From Tubiluchus corallicola (Eukaryota; Priapulida; Priapulimorpha; Priapulimorphida; Tubiluchidae), in the NCBI GenBank assembly GCA_030141605.1, contig JAQGDQ010000008.1:889501-953500 (forward strand): a stretch of 64,000 nucleotides of DNA. Direction: 5' to 3'. A program made the translations under genes and the position numbers. The notes under the pieces were generated by a model that saw only the letters and a program-made list of their open reading frames with translations, was not told where the DNA came from and did no database searches. Within the stretch, counting starts at the first letter, position 1. The number at the start of each line of letters is the position of its first letter. Shown here piece after piece: positions 42,501-57,500 of the stretch.

Positions 42501-45500
42501 AAAACATGTCAGAAGGCACAATAAACTAAAAATGACTGTCTATCTTTAAAACTTGCATTATAACAGTTAACATTTTAATGGCAAAAACAATTTGATTACT
42601 ACTACAAATGCTATTAATGATGCTACAAAACCACAATTAATTAAATTTTAAAACTAAACTTTAAAGACAAAAAATGTGAAAAAGCCTGGATTTGAATCAG
42701 GGACCAGGGACTTTCTGCTTACGTTGCAGATGCCTTAACCACTAGGCCGCTCATAGCCAAGGCAGTCCAAAATTCATCCCCTATTGCTAGGTAACCAAAT
42801 TCAGCATTACCAACATCGGGTTACTAATTCTAAATTGATTATAACTAATTACATTATTTCTTTATTTTGATTAGTTATGAACCTGAAATTTCCATGGGTG
42901 AATAATTTAAATATAATCTTAACCACAAGATTATCATTAATGATGTTACCAACTCATCAAAATTTAATTAATTGTGCATTAGTAACATTATTAATAAGAA
43001 CACTGACATTGAGATTATAATAATTAGTTACTACCAGTGTTACTATAGTACTGTAGTAAATAGTTACTATTTACCTAATGCCTGGATGTGTACTAGGAAC
43101 GAGTTCAAGCTCAGAAATGAGTCCAGTCCAGTCAGACTGAGTTGGGAAATCCACAGTAACATCTTGCCCGTTTGAACCAAATGCTAAAATACGAGAACCA
43201 AGAAAAAATACAAGTAAAGTTGAAATAAATGGACATAACACTTTAGCTTTTCTAACTGGTTTGAAAGGCATGCCATAATTATCCAACTTCTAACACCATG
43301 TGTTGTCTCCAATAAGAATCATAAGAAAATCATCCAACTTTCAAAACTTTCTTATGCTCTGAAGTAATGATCTACTTTCCTTTAAAGTAAATTCATTATT
43401 ACTGATTACAGAAACTTGGCAGTTTTACCAATACGAATTTAAAATAATTCACAGGTCCAGCAACGTGGTATTTGGCTGATGTGCGCATGCGGCCATGTGC
43501 ACATCAGCATGCGGCCATGTGCACATGTCTGAGAAGTTTCATGTTAGGTAGAGAGAGCACAACCCTCATGCATTGTTGATCAACAAGAAAATTATTAATC
43601 TTTTTGCGCAAAGTAAAACAAGAAGAACGGATTTTGTTTTTAAATGAATGGATTAGTTTAACTTAACTTGAACTGTGACAATTTAGGCTATTAATAGTAA
43701 AAATATTTTTTTAGGATATATATTTTATGATCAGAATATATTTTAGGATTTTATCAAATTTATGTATAAAATTTCTTGTTATATGTGTTCTGTTTTACAC
43801 AATATTAAAACAATGGCTAGAAATTTTCTGAAGCAGCACCCCACTAATTTTATGTATGAGCTGCCACTGGTCTAGATAACAACTATGACATCCTGAAAGT
43901 TATTAAGACAAAACAAAGTTAACGAATGTCATACCTTTAACAACACCCACATTATGATGTGTGACTGAGCCCCACTTATACTTGGGTGTGGTGACCGTCG
44001 GTTTTACACGCACACGGTTGCCTATTCTGATGCTAGATACGGCTACAAAATGAAAACATGGAAATAGCACCAAATTAGGTCAAAAGTAATTTCTTAACAA
44101 AAATACTAGAGCACAATTTTGCGTGTTTAGCCAACCATTTTGATTTACTGAAAGATAACAATCACTAGCGAGTTAATGCAAGTCTTCTAGTAAATATTAT
44201 CTGTCTTAATCATTGCCCACCTATGCATTGAACAAGATGTCATAAAAATGCCTAATGAAGCCCAGTAATTAATAATCTATACCAGTGACTACATTTTATG
44301 CATACACGTTCACGACATTATACTTCCGATGAATAACATTAAACTGTTCAAAAAAATTAACAAACAAAAACTTCTGATGAAAGGCAGATTAATATCATCT
44401 GCACAACTTACAAGAGGGTGGAAGAAAGCCAAGGAGTTCTATGTGACTATATCTGACCCAGTACGTTCCACCTTTCCGCTGCCAGTCTACTTGAACATTC
44501 AAGTCATACAAACCATCTCTGTCTAACTGAAATAAACAAATTGTCTTGTCATCTTTCACAGTTTCTAAATTTTCAGCTAACTGCTATCTATAACTGATTT
44601 AAAACATGCTCCTCCGAGATATTTTAATTGTAAACGAATTCAAGCTTCTCAAGGAGTTTGCAGTGGCGTAAGATCTGATGATTATTTGGGTACAACAAAA
44701 CTTTCATTAACAGAACAATCACAGTTTTCCAAAGCCTGATTTTTAGTGCTAACATGTAAAATCTTGACTGACGTTCATAAATGAAAAAATTCTGCCCGTA
44801 AAAGATAATAAGATTTATAAACACAGGAGAGCTCTGTATTTGTTTTCCTGACACATTATTAAAAGTTTTACCTTGATAACCCGACCAATGTCACCTTCAT
44901 GGACTTCCTCATAAGACTTGCAGCATCTAATAGTCATCCCCACCTGTACATTATCTTGTACATATAGCGCATAGTCTTCATTTGTGAGAAAATCAGCCCG
45001 TTTCTTGTACTGATTCAGGTCCGCAGCCCCATACTGCTGGAAAATAAACATTGTCATTGACAAATCTAAAATGTTTCAAAACAGAATGTGATATATGAAA
45101 TTTCACAGGTTATTTTCCTAGGACAAAACCTAAAGCAAGTTTTAAGGCAAACTAAAACCTTTACTGATAAGCATGCTTGGAATTCAACAATGTAATTGCA
45201 CTCCATTTCCAAAAGAAAGATGTCGACTGTATTACAGCATTCTCTATTTCTGCTTGCACAATCAAACAAACAACGTGATAAAGAAGCTTAAGGTAAAACA
45301 TTCAAACTCTCCCATTTTATTAATTACATTACCTGACGATGACTGTCAGAACATAATAAAGCATTGCAGTTTATTTCACAACAAGTATTGAAAATGCACG
45401 TAAGGAGTTGGAAAAATAGACTCTTCCAATTTGACAGAGTATTTTGATAGTTTTTAATGAAATCCATATGCATTCATGTATTCTGATGATTATGGATTGG

Positions 45501-48500
45501 ATAATATTAAATTGCAATACATTACCTCATTAAATGAGCCTTCGAGGTCATCAAAATCGTCGGAGAATGAATCAGAGTCGCTGAAACCTTCAATAGAAGA
45601 AGCAGAGCCAGAATCGGATGCGTCCACAGCGTGCAGATTAGGATGCTCAAGAAGCCAACCAACAACAGCTTCCGGACTAGGAGTGACATCACCACCTGTA
45701 CAAGAGAAAAGAATTATTCCAATGTGTCGGTAAGTACAATCTTCTCCAAGCTACAATAAAAACAACAGCAAATTTCACTCTCCGGTGAAGTAGTCGCTAG
45801 ATGCTTGGTAAAATTTTACGAAGTTTACCCAGTGACAAATGAGATACTTGCATTTAATTCTTCACTTTAATTCTTTAATCCTAAACACAAATTTAACTTA
45901 GCTATGCAAAACTTTTCAATGCAACAGAATACCATGCTTAATCCGTATAAATAACTGGCTAAAACTGAAATTTTACACTAGTTTGCAGTGAAGACACACT
46001 ACTAAAAACCATAAACATTTTAAGGATAAATATAAAATATACCCATTGCTTTAATGGCAAATTCCACGTTTTTGCGTTGAAATCCCATCTCAATAATCTG
46101 CTGCACAGCCGGAGATGTAGGAGGTGGACTGTGCTTCGATTTCTTCACCTTCTGAGCAATAGGTAATTTGAGCAGCGGGAATACGGGATTGACAGCCGAA
46201 TGTGTTGAGGACAACATCCCACCACTAGCAGCTGTCGAGCTGGAGTCACTTATCGGAGATATTTCTTCATTTGTGCTAGAGGTTGTTACATGTGGACTAG
46301 GTCTGGTACACTCACAGAGTAAAAACTGGCAAACTGCCAAAGCAGCTTCCTGCAGGAAAATGCAAGTTTAAACATAATTACATTTGTACTTTACTCTGTG
46401 AATTATGCTTGTTTATGCACAATGCTGTGAATAATTTGCAATTTATTAGCACTATTTGTTGTTCCGCTGAAGATAACCAGCAAGAGGATTCTAAGACGGA
46501 GTCATTCATTTTTGTTCGGCGAGACAAGGCTAGTTCTTAAAACACCTCCAGAACCACTATTACACAATAAACAAAGTCTAAACTAGAACCCTAATTTCAA
46601 TCTTAATTTGGACAAGCTTTTTGCACAAGTGGATTGTGAATAAGGCGTGGAATACTACTTCTCAAAACTGCCATTTGCACAAGGTGTACATAATCGTATA
46701 TAATCATATAATGACAGTCACAAGACTTTATGTTAAGTTAGATCAGAATTAATGAATTAACCAAAAGCATATTTTAAGGATAAAATCATTTACCTCAATT
46801 TCTTGGCGACTAAATATGGCTTTGAGAGGAGACGGTTGTGTGGCAACTGCCATTAACTGCTGTAGCAATAATCCAGGTCCAGCTGAATCCGGGGATGGTA
46901 GACCATCTTCGGAACCTGTAGGTTTGGTTTCCTGTAGCATTGAACCTGATTCTGCTCCTGCCTGTTTGTCCTCTGATACTACAGATGCACCACTTTCCGA
47001 AAAAACACCTTTGCTCTCTGTCACTTCAGGAGTCTTAGCTTTGCTTTCCAACACTGGAGCATCAAATACTAAAACAAATTCAAAATGTGGCAATTTCTCG
47101 AATTATTTTTCCACATCAGTGCTGTAATCAATACTAATGGCAGCCTTGAAAATAATGCATTTAAATATTCTTTTAATTTTAGATAGAATAATTGAAAAAA
47201 TAACAAAAAGTACCAGAGTAAATAACTTGAGCTATAATACATTTCAGTCCACAGTTATAAACTATCTTCAAGAAAAGGAAAAAAAGGAAAAAGCACTAAA
47301 GATCACTAAATACTATTTTTTTAAATTTTTACAATGACAGTGCAATCACTAATTGAACACATATTCTACAGCCCAAAAATATCACTACTAACATGGAAAT
47401 AGAAACACTACCAGTAAGCGGCAATTACTAAGATTTTGAGTGAATGCTCTAGTAACTTTTGTACTTTATGTTCGAAATAAAAAATAAAATAAAAAAATGA
47501 AGTAAATTAAAACATACAAGTACACAGTAAATACTTATCATTTTAATATACGAACACTATTATTTTTTACATTCATAATATATATGCATCGTATTTTTGC
47601 ACACAAAAAGACTACTCGTGAAAAGCGTAAGATTACCAGGCTGCATGAAAATTTGACGAAGAAGGTCTTGCTGAGGAAAGAAAGCACGAGCCGCCTTCAT
47701 CAACTGAAGTGTCAAGAACTGTAGCTGTAGATGCTGCAGATGTACATAATCTATAATGTAATTGAACAATAGAGATTTAAAGGATAAAGTATTGAAACAA
47801 TACTAACTCTAATCATTCCACTACAATCACATCAGCAAAAAGTGTTTTAACTGGAACTTGTTATCTGTTACCAATTCCTCTTGCTTTGCTCAGAAAATAA
47901 AAGCATTTGAAAATAACTACAGGTTCCAATCACCTGATTACAAAGTGTGGGTGTGTGAGTTACAAATAGGAATTTTTGCAACAATTTAATTTGCAGTTTT
48001 TTTAAATAAAGTTGGATGCGTGATAGCATATTAACACAGAAGTAAAAAGCTTAGGCAGTTGGCAGGTGGTGTCACACATCAGAGAGAAGCACCAATAGGT
48101 GTTACAAAAACATACAATGAAAAATTACATGTGCACCGTAGAATGCAATAGTGAAGGTAAATGAGATGTTCTTTCTAAAGCGGTAGTTGAAAGAACTATA
48201 AAAACAACACAACAAGCTATTTACCGATTTAATCTATTATTTGCAGGTAATCTTAAAGTAAAAATGAATGGATTTTAATAGCTTGTACAAAAGTATTAAA
48301 AAGTGCAAAATCAAATGAAAAAAACAAAATAGACTGCTTCATACCACTGGAACTACTAGACATTCGGACGTCGACAGCAATTCTGTCTCGCAACTGATCC
48401 TGCTTTGGAGAACTCGCAGCTAGGGAGACCATGCTTGACCAGATACCTAACTTTTCTATCAGGGGCAACTGCCCAACTGTAAAAGCCACTTGTTCTATCT

Positions 48501-51500
48501 AGAAGACAAGCACTGTTATTAGAAGTTAACAAAAGAGTAAGCTTTTTTAAGTTATTCTCAAATGAAAAAAACTGACTTAAAATATCAACTTTAAAAAATG
48601 GGAAGAAAAACAAAAAAACCTATAATTATTACACTGTTCAAACTGTAGTACAACTATTGTAGAAAGACGAATCAGTTACAGTCACAGGCTGACTCAATCA
48701 CAGTTAGTTATAGTTTTAAAATCACTCCATAACTATACACGATTTGACATAATAATAGAACACAAATAATTTTAATTTTTCTAAACAATTAAATTTTGTT
48801 GTTTTATAACAATAACAGCTTTCATACTTTCATACTATATGATCAAATATCATACTTTTGAGAATTTCCATAAAAGGCAAAACAAGCAACTGGAAAGTGT
48901 GATTGACACATATGCTTCAATTATGTACCATCCAAGGTTAATTCCAATGTAATTTGCATTACGTAAAGGCGATCATCTTGTACAGTATGTGCACCAATTT
49001 GCCAAACTTATTCAGAAAAGATATGAGGAAAAAACTAAAATAATAATTGACAGGCCTATACTCAGAAAACTAACACTTCCATGTTTTGTTTTGAAAGAAG
49101 CAACAAAATCACTCAACTGTTGTCACTTGTTGTATAAAACATTTCTTTAAGCTGCACGAATCATTAAATTGCACCGAAAGTTTCCCGCTTGACGAGATTC
49201 TAGCAATTGTTCCCACTCCATGGTCTTCGTGCACCACCAGCGCCCCCAAACGTGGACGACTGTCAACGCCACCGATCATTGCAAGAATGGCCATGATGGA
49301 CGCTTGTAGGTCAATATCAATCGGATCATGCAAGTCATCAACCTACAACAAAATTAACTTTTATTATGTTTCTTATGTTTTTACCATCAAAAATACAAAA
49401 TGGAAGTGATTTTTTCACAATTTTTTGCAAAACTGTTTGGTGATGGGGAAAATGCAGTTCTTAAAATAAAAATAAAAACCAGCATCCACTAAACAAAAGA
49501 CATAGCTATTTATTCCAATACAATGATCTGCAATGTTCCAACTATAGTGTTGGTCATGATCACACAACAATCTACCTAATAAAAATATAATGTAAAAAAA
49601 TTAATATTGAGGTCCAAAAATCCATATCAAGAAAAGCAAACAACACAATTACTAAATTGTAAACTTACATATCGTGTAGTATATTGCCAAATGAAAAAAT
49701 AAAGTTGTATTACTCTGAAGCAGTTCACTCCCTGACTAATGCTGGTGTATGGTACTAAGAGAAACATTTGCAACAAACATGAACAACAGCATAAACAAGC
49801 AGCTACAAGAATCAGTTCAAATAAATTGCAGGGGCAGAAAAGAGTGTTGATCATTAAGCTTTGACAAAAACTTTTTTACCAAAAGAGTTTCAAAAATGTA
49901 CAAATCAAAGTCACTGTTAGCAGATTCTAAAATTTTGAAATTACCAAGCCTGTGAACAGTGCTCATAGATCGATGAGTGTGGCACTTATTTCTGTTGTTG
50001 GAGTAACATAATTGTTTTGTTTGCCTTTCACAATGCGGATTTCTTCAATATTAAATTTTATACATTATATTTTTATTAGATAGTTTGTTGCATGATCATG
50101 ACCATGTTATGGTTGCAGATGCCTATGTTGGAGTAAATAGTCACATCTTTGTGAGGATGCTGAGAGTTATTTTCATTTTTTGCAAAAAATAAGCCTTATA
50201 CTCTGAGTACGGTAGTACTCCGAACCTTGTACTCCAGCTACATTTAGCATTTTAAGGACAAGGAAATGTCAGGACTCAGGTGCCCTTCATAGAGTTTAGT
50301 GCACAACTGTGATAAGGTCCTTAGATAGGGTGAAAGGATAGTCTCTCGACAAAAACCAAAAAGTGGCAATAGAAATAAAAGCAAACAGAAAAAACCCTTA
50401 ACTCTCTGGAACTCTGGAATAGGAGTTGTTACACGAATTTGTGTAAAGTTTGTTTTACTTGCATAAGGACAAACAAATATGTAAGACCAGCCAAATGACT
50501 AGACAACAGTTATTTTTCTATACAAGAATACTGTTACAATAGTTAAACTTGTTTATGTCTTATTTAAATGTTTATGTCCTTTCCATATTGTACAGCACAT
50601 TAAAAAACAAGATGCTGCTAAAATCAAACCTGAACAGTGTTTTTGAGTCACATCAAGCATAGGAAACGATCATCAATTATGAAGAATGCTGAAAAACCAT
50701 TTTGTAAATTTCTTAATATATCCCAAACCTGTTCTTTATCATCGAGCAGAATGTTGATTCGACTCAGTTTGTTGACAACATAAGTTACTATGGTTTCATT
50801 CCAAGCTTCAAGTGCATGAAGAGTTCTCAACAAAGCTACAAGTTCTTCAGCTATGGTACTGGAGAACGATGCAGTAAGTGTGACTCGAGCTTTGTATCTT
50901 CTCCTTGACCGCCTAGAGGTTTCTAAAAGGTAAACAATCATCAGGTATTCATATTAAAGCTGAAACCTTTGTCTATTCTCATACTTGCAGGTTTGTGAAA
51001 AAAGCTCAATCCAACATGCAAGACACGTGGTAATATAAGTTCAAATTGTTCCAAAATAAATTAGTTGTTTCTGGCTTCACCAGGAAACTAGGTAACATCA
51101 AACATGTTTATTAGATACATTGCATATTTTTTCAATAGAAGGGTACCTGCTAAGGCAGAGAAAAATATTAGCAGCAGCTACTAGTCATGTTTAGCACCCT
51201 TCAAGGATTCAATGTACTGACTAATCTTGTACCGGGTGGTGTAGAAAAATGCGACAAAGTTTAGACTACAATATTATTAGAAACAAGTGCCCTTAAAAGT
51301 TGGAATTTCACAAAATGATAAAATGACAAACAAGTTCTTGGCTGCGATAGTTACAACTTTATAATTTTAGTGGTTTAAGTTACAGCCAAAAAGCTTTTGC
51401 ATATTAAAAAATTAAAAGTCAGAACAATGTCAGCTAATCATCATTTGAAAAACAACCACGTTGACATATGAAGTGCTCAATAAATGATAGCAAAGCAATA

Positions 51501-54500
51501 AGGAAATCAACTACCAGTTTAAAACAATGTATTCGCCATAGAAAACAAAGTATCGATTTGTTGTCAAGAAAAAAACGGAGCTTAATCTTCTGGATTACAC
51601 TACCTGGAAGTCCCTTAAAGAGAATCTACATGACTGGTGCACACAGCCATTTCATGTAAAGGAACTAAAGTCAAAAAAATTTAAGTGCCGGACCAAAAAC
51701 CCTCAAAGATGCGAAAAACTGTATTGGCTATTTAGAGAAATGCCTTTGTCTAGTTTGCATTGAAAATGGTGGACACATAGACATACTATTTTTTCCCATT
51801 TAATTTTTTGACTTGTTGATTTAAAACTTTTGATCCTTGGACAAATCTAAGGAAATTATCTAAAAATTTTTGGTGTTTATAAAAGTGTGCAACACTAGTG
51901 TGGTAATTTTCAAAAAAACTCAGTTATTTTCTTCTTATAACATCATAATTAAAACTTGGGCACGTTTTTGCACCATCTAATATAATTTTGTACATAGGAA
52001 AGACTATAACTACATTTCATACATATTTCTTTGTAAAGCAATCTTTATTTTCACGGTTTCAACAAAAGAATATTGCTAACTCCATGGTATCGGCTATTAA
52101 ATTTTTTTGCTTTATACTATAATGTGGCACATATACTGCCACATTAACATTAACTACTTACCGAGAGGCACCAAAGACGGATCAGATGCGCACGACACTA
52201 GCACGTTACCAAGTATCTTAAACAATCTCTCAATCAAGTCATTCATTCTGCTGCCTTCTTCATTAAACTCCCACGAAGGTAGCACAGCTCTGAGCAACCT
52301 CAGCGCTAATACCTGCAATTATTAATTATCAGAAATACACCGTAATGTAATTTCGTAGCACTATGTACAGCAAGCTAGTACAAAAGTATTTGCAATGGCA
52401 AAAAATCACTGCAGTACTACTGTAAAATCTTGCACCAGACAAGAACAGACAAACTTTAAAAATGATGCAACATAAAGCACACGTGTATGAAAGCATGTTT
52501 TGCAATACGTTACATTCAATTTTCAAAATGTATTCGTATATTTTATGTTAAAAAAATCAGTTATTTGCAAATAAAGATTTTGTTAATGACAAATAGCACT
52601 CAAATTTCTGATATATAAAGTTAAACAGTTCAGTAACTTCAGTGATACAACGATATTTGCATCATCAAACTCAAACAACAGACAAAAACAATGAAACAAT
52701 TAAAATTGGTTGAGTCTGGCCACTAAGAAAGTTTTTTGTGCACTCCTTGCCATTTCTGATAATTAAAATGCAATGAAAATTATGCTAAATATCTTAAGAC
52801 TTCAGTTAATATGAAAGTTTAAATTACATTAGATATAACTTATTACGCTCTGTGTGTGCCTAGATTACTAACTTAAGCAGCAATATTAGTGTCAGTGTCA
52901 GCTAAAAAAACACACCATAATGAAGCCAAGCTCAGGGTACTGGCAAATGGCAAATCTTCCGAAAATATGAAAGCTTGAATGCCATTTCCAAAATGTAATT
53001 AATGTAAGTATTTGAACCTAACACTTCCACATTGGAATTGTATATTATATGCTATGCTCTTGGGTAGACAAAGGGTCATACAGCTTAATTACTGCATTTG
53101 CATAAGCATTTGTGCAATCACCAGACTCAACTCGAGGAAGACTTACTCAAGGGTTTGCACCATCACCAGATACCAGGAAACACTCTCAAGCATTTGCTTA
53201 CATTTGTTTACAGCTAATGACATTTCCTACAAAGCCGATTGTACATTATATTAAAAGATCAAGTAATAACATTGATTTATACTAGGGAGGTCACGAATCT
53301 AAAATTACCGAATCCAAATCTAAACTGAATCTCATTTTATAATTTTCGAAACCTGGAGAAAATCAGAAGCTCAGTTTAAAATCACTTTTGAATCTGTTTC
53401 AAATCCGAAACTCAATTTCAAATAAATTTCTAAAGGGAAATGAATTAGAATCTCAATTTTTTAGGTATTTCTGTAAATAGAATCTTATTCAAATGACTTG
53501 TTGATCTATTTCCTACACTCGGTACAAAAAAACTGGGTGACATAAAGACACACTCGTCTAAGCCATGTTGTGTGCAACACTGTGCTAAAATAATACAAGA
53601 AATCTTAGCATTTTTTCTTGAAACCAGCAGTTAAAATCATAATGTCTAGCATGTATTTGTGTAAGATTTCATGAGTTGAACACACGCTGAAACTGAATAT
53701 AACACCATTTTTGTATATTTCAAATAGGACAAAATTATCAAAAAAGGTAGCAAATTAATTAATTTTGCCAGAAAATTGAAAGGTAAAAGCGTGTATAATC
53801 GCTCTTGTAATAAATGCTATCGAATCATCTCTGCAGTCGAAGCTAAACCAATTTTTTTAAAAACCTCTGCCAAAGTGCCTAAAGTAAAGTAATCTACTTT
53901 ACTTTTAAGTAACTAAGAATCTCAGCGAATCAAAGTGAATCACAGTTCAGATTCGAATTCGGTTTTGTTTCAAACTCCAGCTCTGACACGACATCATGCC
54001 ACAGCCTCGTGACATCACTAATTTGTACCAAACATTGCACATTGCAGCACAAATCTAAGAAAGCTTGTTTAGACTGTTCATACCTGTCTGAATAATGTTT
54101 CGGGAGAAACTAACAATTCTCTTTCACAAGCAATAATTTTCATCAACAATTCCAACCACAGTGGAGTGCTTAACAGACGGCATATAGTAGGTGTCAGGGC
54201 CAAGCTACGAATAAAACCCAGTGTAGCCCATTCGCGATGCTGCTCCTGTGTAACCATGGTAACCGGGGACTGAGGAGCTACAAAAAAATCACATTCAAAT
54301 TCTATATTCTGGACACATCCTTTTTATTAACATGATATTAACGAGTGAATTAAGTTACATACAAATAATATTGAAGGTATATTGGAAAACAAAAAACTTC
54401 TTTAACTCTAAAAGAAATGACCTTTCTAAATTACTAAAAAAAATAAATGAATTATTTTAATATTAAATTAAATTTATGCATGGATTCATAAAAACAGTAC

Positions 54501-57500
54501 AGCTGTAATAAATTCAGCTGTAATATTGCACATATAATAATGTTGTATTTCTTAATAATATAGGAACTTTATGAAGAAATTTTAAGTAAAACTTACAATC
54601 AACACACTCAATGTTTGAACTGACTAGAACTCTCAAGAGACCGCACAGTGTTGACACAGCATCATGTTGAGCTAATTCAGCATGCTCAGCAGTGGACAGA
54701 GACAAATTACGCAACAGGTAAACAGCGGAATGCCGAATCCTGGCTGTCGGATGCTTTATGTCTGCTCGCTTAGCAACTTTAGCTGAAAGAAAAAACATTC
54801 ATCAAGGGATTGGCAAATGAAACTAAGTAGCAATTCAATTGCACTTTGAATAGTCTACAACAGTTTAGTATTGCAAAATGGCAGACTCTATTATGCAAAA
54901 ATGTTGTTCCGCAAAAATTAAATAATCATTAATACGACGTTAATACTACAAAAATCGTTTTTTAAAGCTGTGCATAAGCTTACTGAAAGAGATTGTTCAC
55001 TTGATTGATTTCTTATATTTTATTCAATAAATTTTAAATTACTCAAGTTTCATTTTGTTGTTAAAAAAACTCGGACTTGTTTATCATATACAATAATGCA
55101 GTTTAAAGGGTTGCAGCTCGACGCCGTGTCACCAAAATACACTATAAACATGTTCTAATGACTGGCAAAAGATCTTACGATGCTCATGTGCTTTTTTAAG
55201 TATTTTCAAATGCTAATACATGTACCATAAAAATATTAAAAACATACCAGTTTCTCCATCTGAATCCTGTTCTTTATCTTCCACGTCTTGCATGGGTGGC
55301 GGCTCAGCCAGCTTCAAGTCATACTTGCCCTCCCGACCCATTCTGTATGAGTTTGTACTGCCACTATCCCACTGCACACGAACCCAACCGTCCTCACCTA
55401 GTTCTCCAATAACTCTACCCTCACCGGGTGTGGGACCATCCTGGAAAATGAAGTGAGCATAAAAAAACTGTGAAAACCTCAAGTCCACTGTGCTAAAACA
55501 ATTTTGGTGTTTGTAAGTTGAAAACTGGAGGATTAGTTATGATAAGATAGACAGAAGTTTGAGCTGGTGACTTCATTATCGCTGGCATATTGCTTCTTGC
55601 AGTTGTGAAAACCACTATGTGGGTTACACCACTCGCTGTTTATTAAGTTTACGTTTAAGTTTAAGTTTAGTACACACCAAATAAGATGTAAAAATATACA
55701 TTAAAATACATACATATACACATAAACATACACATTACAAACATGTAAGTTATGTAAACACATGCAATACACATTAAAATATGTATATGCAACAAAAGTA
55801 ACATAAAAATGAGGGGTGGTGTGGGGGAGACACAAAGAGCAAATGCTTCTTACAAGTGCCTGAATTTTAGATCGAATCGTCGTTTAAAAGGGTTTCCATT
55901 TCGAGCTTCAGCATTCTACGGGTGGGATTCACTTACGAGAATATGCTGGGCTGAAACAAAACTTAAATAATTTCTCAGTAGTTTAAAAGTGCAAAATCCA
56001 ACTGGCCATAAAAAACATCTGAAGCCAGAGAAGAACAAACAGATGGATACTTTTAAGCTACTGTTATTTTAAATGTGTACTAGTGTAATGATATACATGT
56101 GGTCATAGTCTAGAATGCTGCTTTTAGAATGTTAAACTTTAATCTTTAATTGCTCGAAAATGGCACGAGTTTGAAATGGTTGAAATATTGCAAAGTTAAC
56201 ATTTACTGTACAGACTATTTTCATTAGTCTTTTTCGTTACAGGTTTGTAGCCATTCATACTTAGATGGGCAGCAGATCCACTTTTCAAAATGTTTTATTA
56301 AATCATTTTACACAAAAATAGGTGCTTGCCAATTACAAAGGCTGCTGTGAAATCACACTTCAGCTCCGGAACAGAATTGAAATTTAAAATTATGAACTTT
56401 AAATCAGCTAAGCTTTCATGCTTCATTACAAGTGCAATGTGCAAGGTACAATGGAAAGATGGCTGCCATCAGAAAACTGCACCCAAAAGAGACAGGAGTT
56501 AAATTTTTTTGCTTATATTTAATCTTTGACATCTTATAACTATTACAAAAATGTGAACAACAATATGGACTATTGGCTACTCTTCATCAAAAACATACTA
56601 ACTCGTACAGGCTTTATAAACATTTGGGAATATCAAAACATATCTGAAACCAACACTTTTGTTAAATCTTTAAAACTTAAATTTTGTAAAATAGTGAATC
56701 TTACTGGAAAAATAATATATCTAAAGAAAAAGGAAGTGGAATAAATAATAAATTAAAGAGTTACTCAATACTCAAATTCACTTATCAATGTGAAAAAACT
56801 TAAAAAATGAAGCAAAGTGATTGAAAATACAATGCAAAACTTAAAAAAACTGTCAATTAATTATTACAACAGCTATTTTTCAAAACATAATCAAAACTAC
56901 ATTTTCTTTTGATAGTTTTATTATATTCTTCAACATTAAAACAGCAGGTTTATGACAAAACTAATCATGATTTTCAGCCTGCAGAGCTGCGCAAGAATTA
57001 GAGAGATACTGAGAGCATAAGTTCACAAACACACGCACAACACTCGTGTATCCCTGCACATTTTCTGTGCATTTGAAAAGTTTCTTGAACACATTACATT
57101 ACAGTCACTGCTGCCGAAATATTGTTACTGAGGTATAATCTGCTTAATAGTCTGAATAAGAGGCTAACTTGTTTGTGCTTATCTTTAATCCATTCAATGT
57201 TGGAAAGCAGACATTAATTTGAAAGCACAATAAAATGGTATAAACATATCCAAAAATTCAAGACATACTTTAGATGTATAATATTAATCCTGTAATAAGT
57301 ATAGGATTCTATAATTCTATAATGATTATTAATACACCTTGTTGTAATTAACTACCCATTTATTTTTACTTATTTTTACAACACTACTCATCAAGACCAC
57401 TCAGCAATTCACACTGACAAAAATATTTAATCATGAGGATGATGAATGTGATGATGATAATGATGATGACGATGACAATGATGCTGATAATGATGACGAT

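Noticed and set aside
49118-49126. Alternative donor for the 49118-49342 exon at 49126
   Set aside because: It also keeps frame, but the resulting protein would be three residues short of the spacing recalled for HERC2 between QQ and VAFTV. The 49117 donor fits better, though cDNA would decide.
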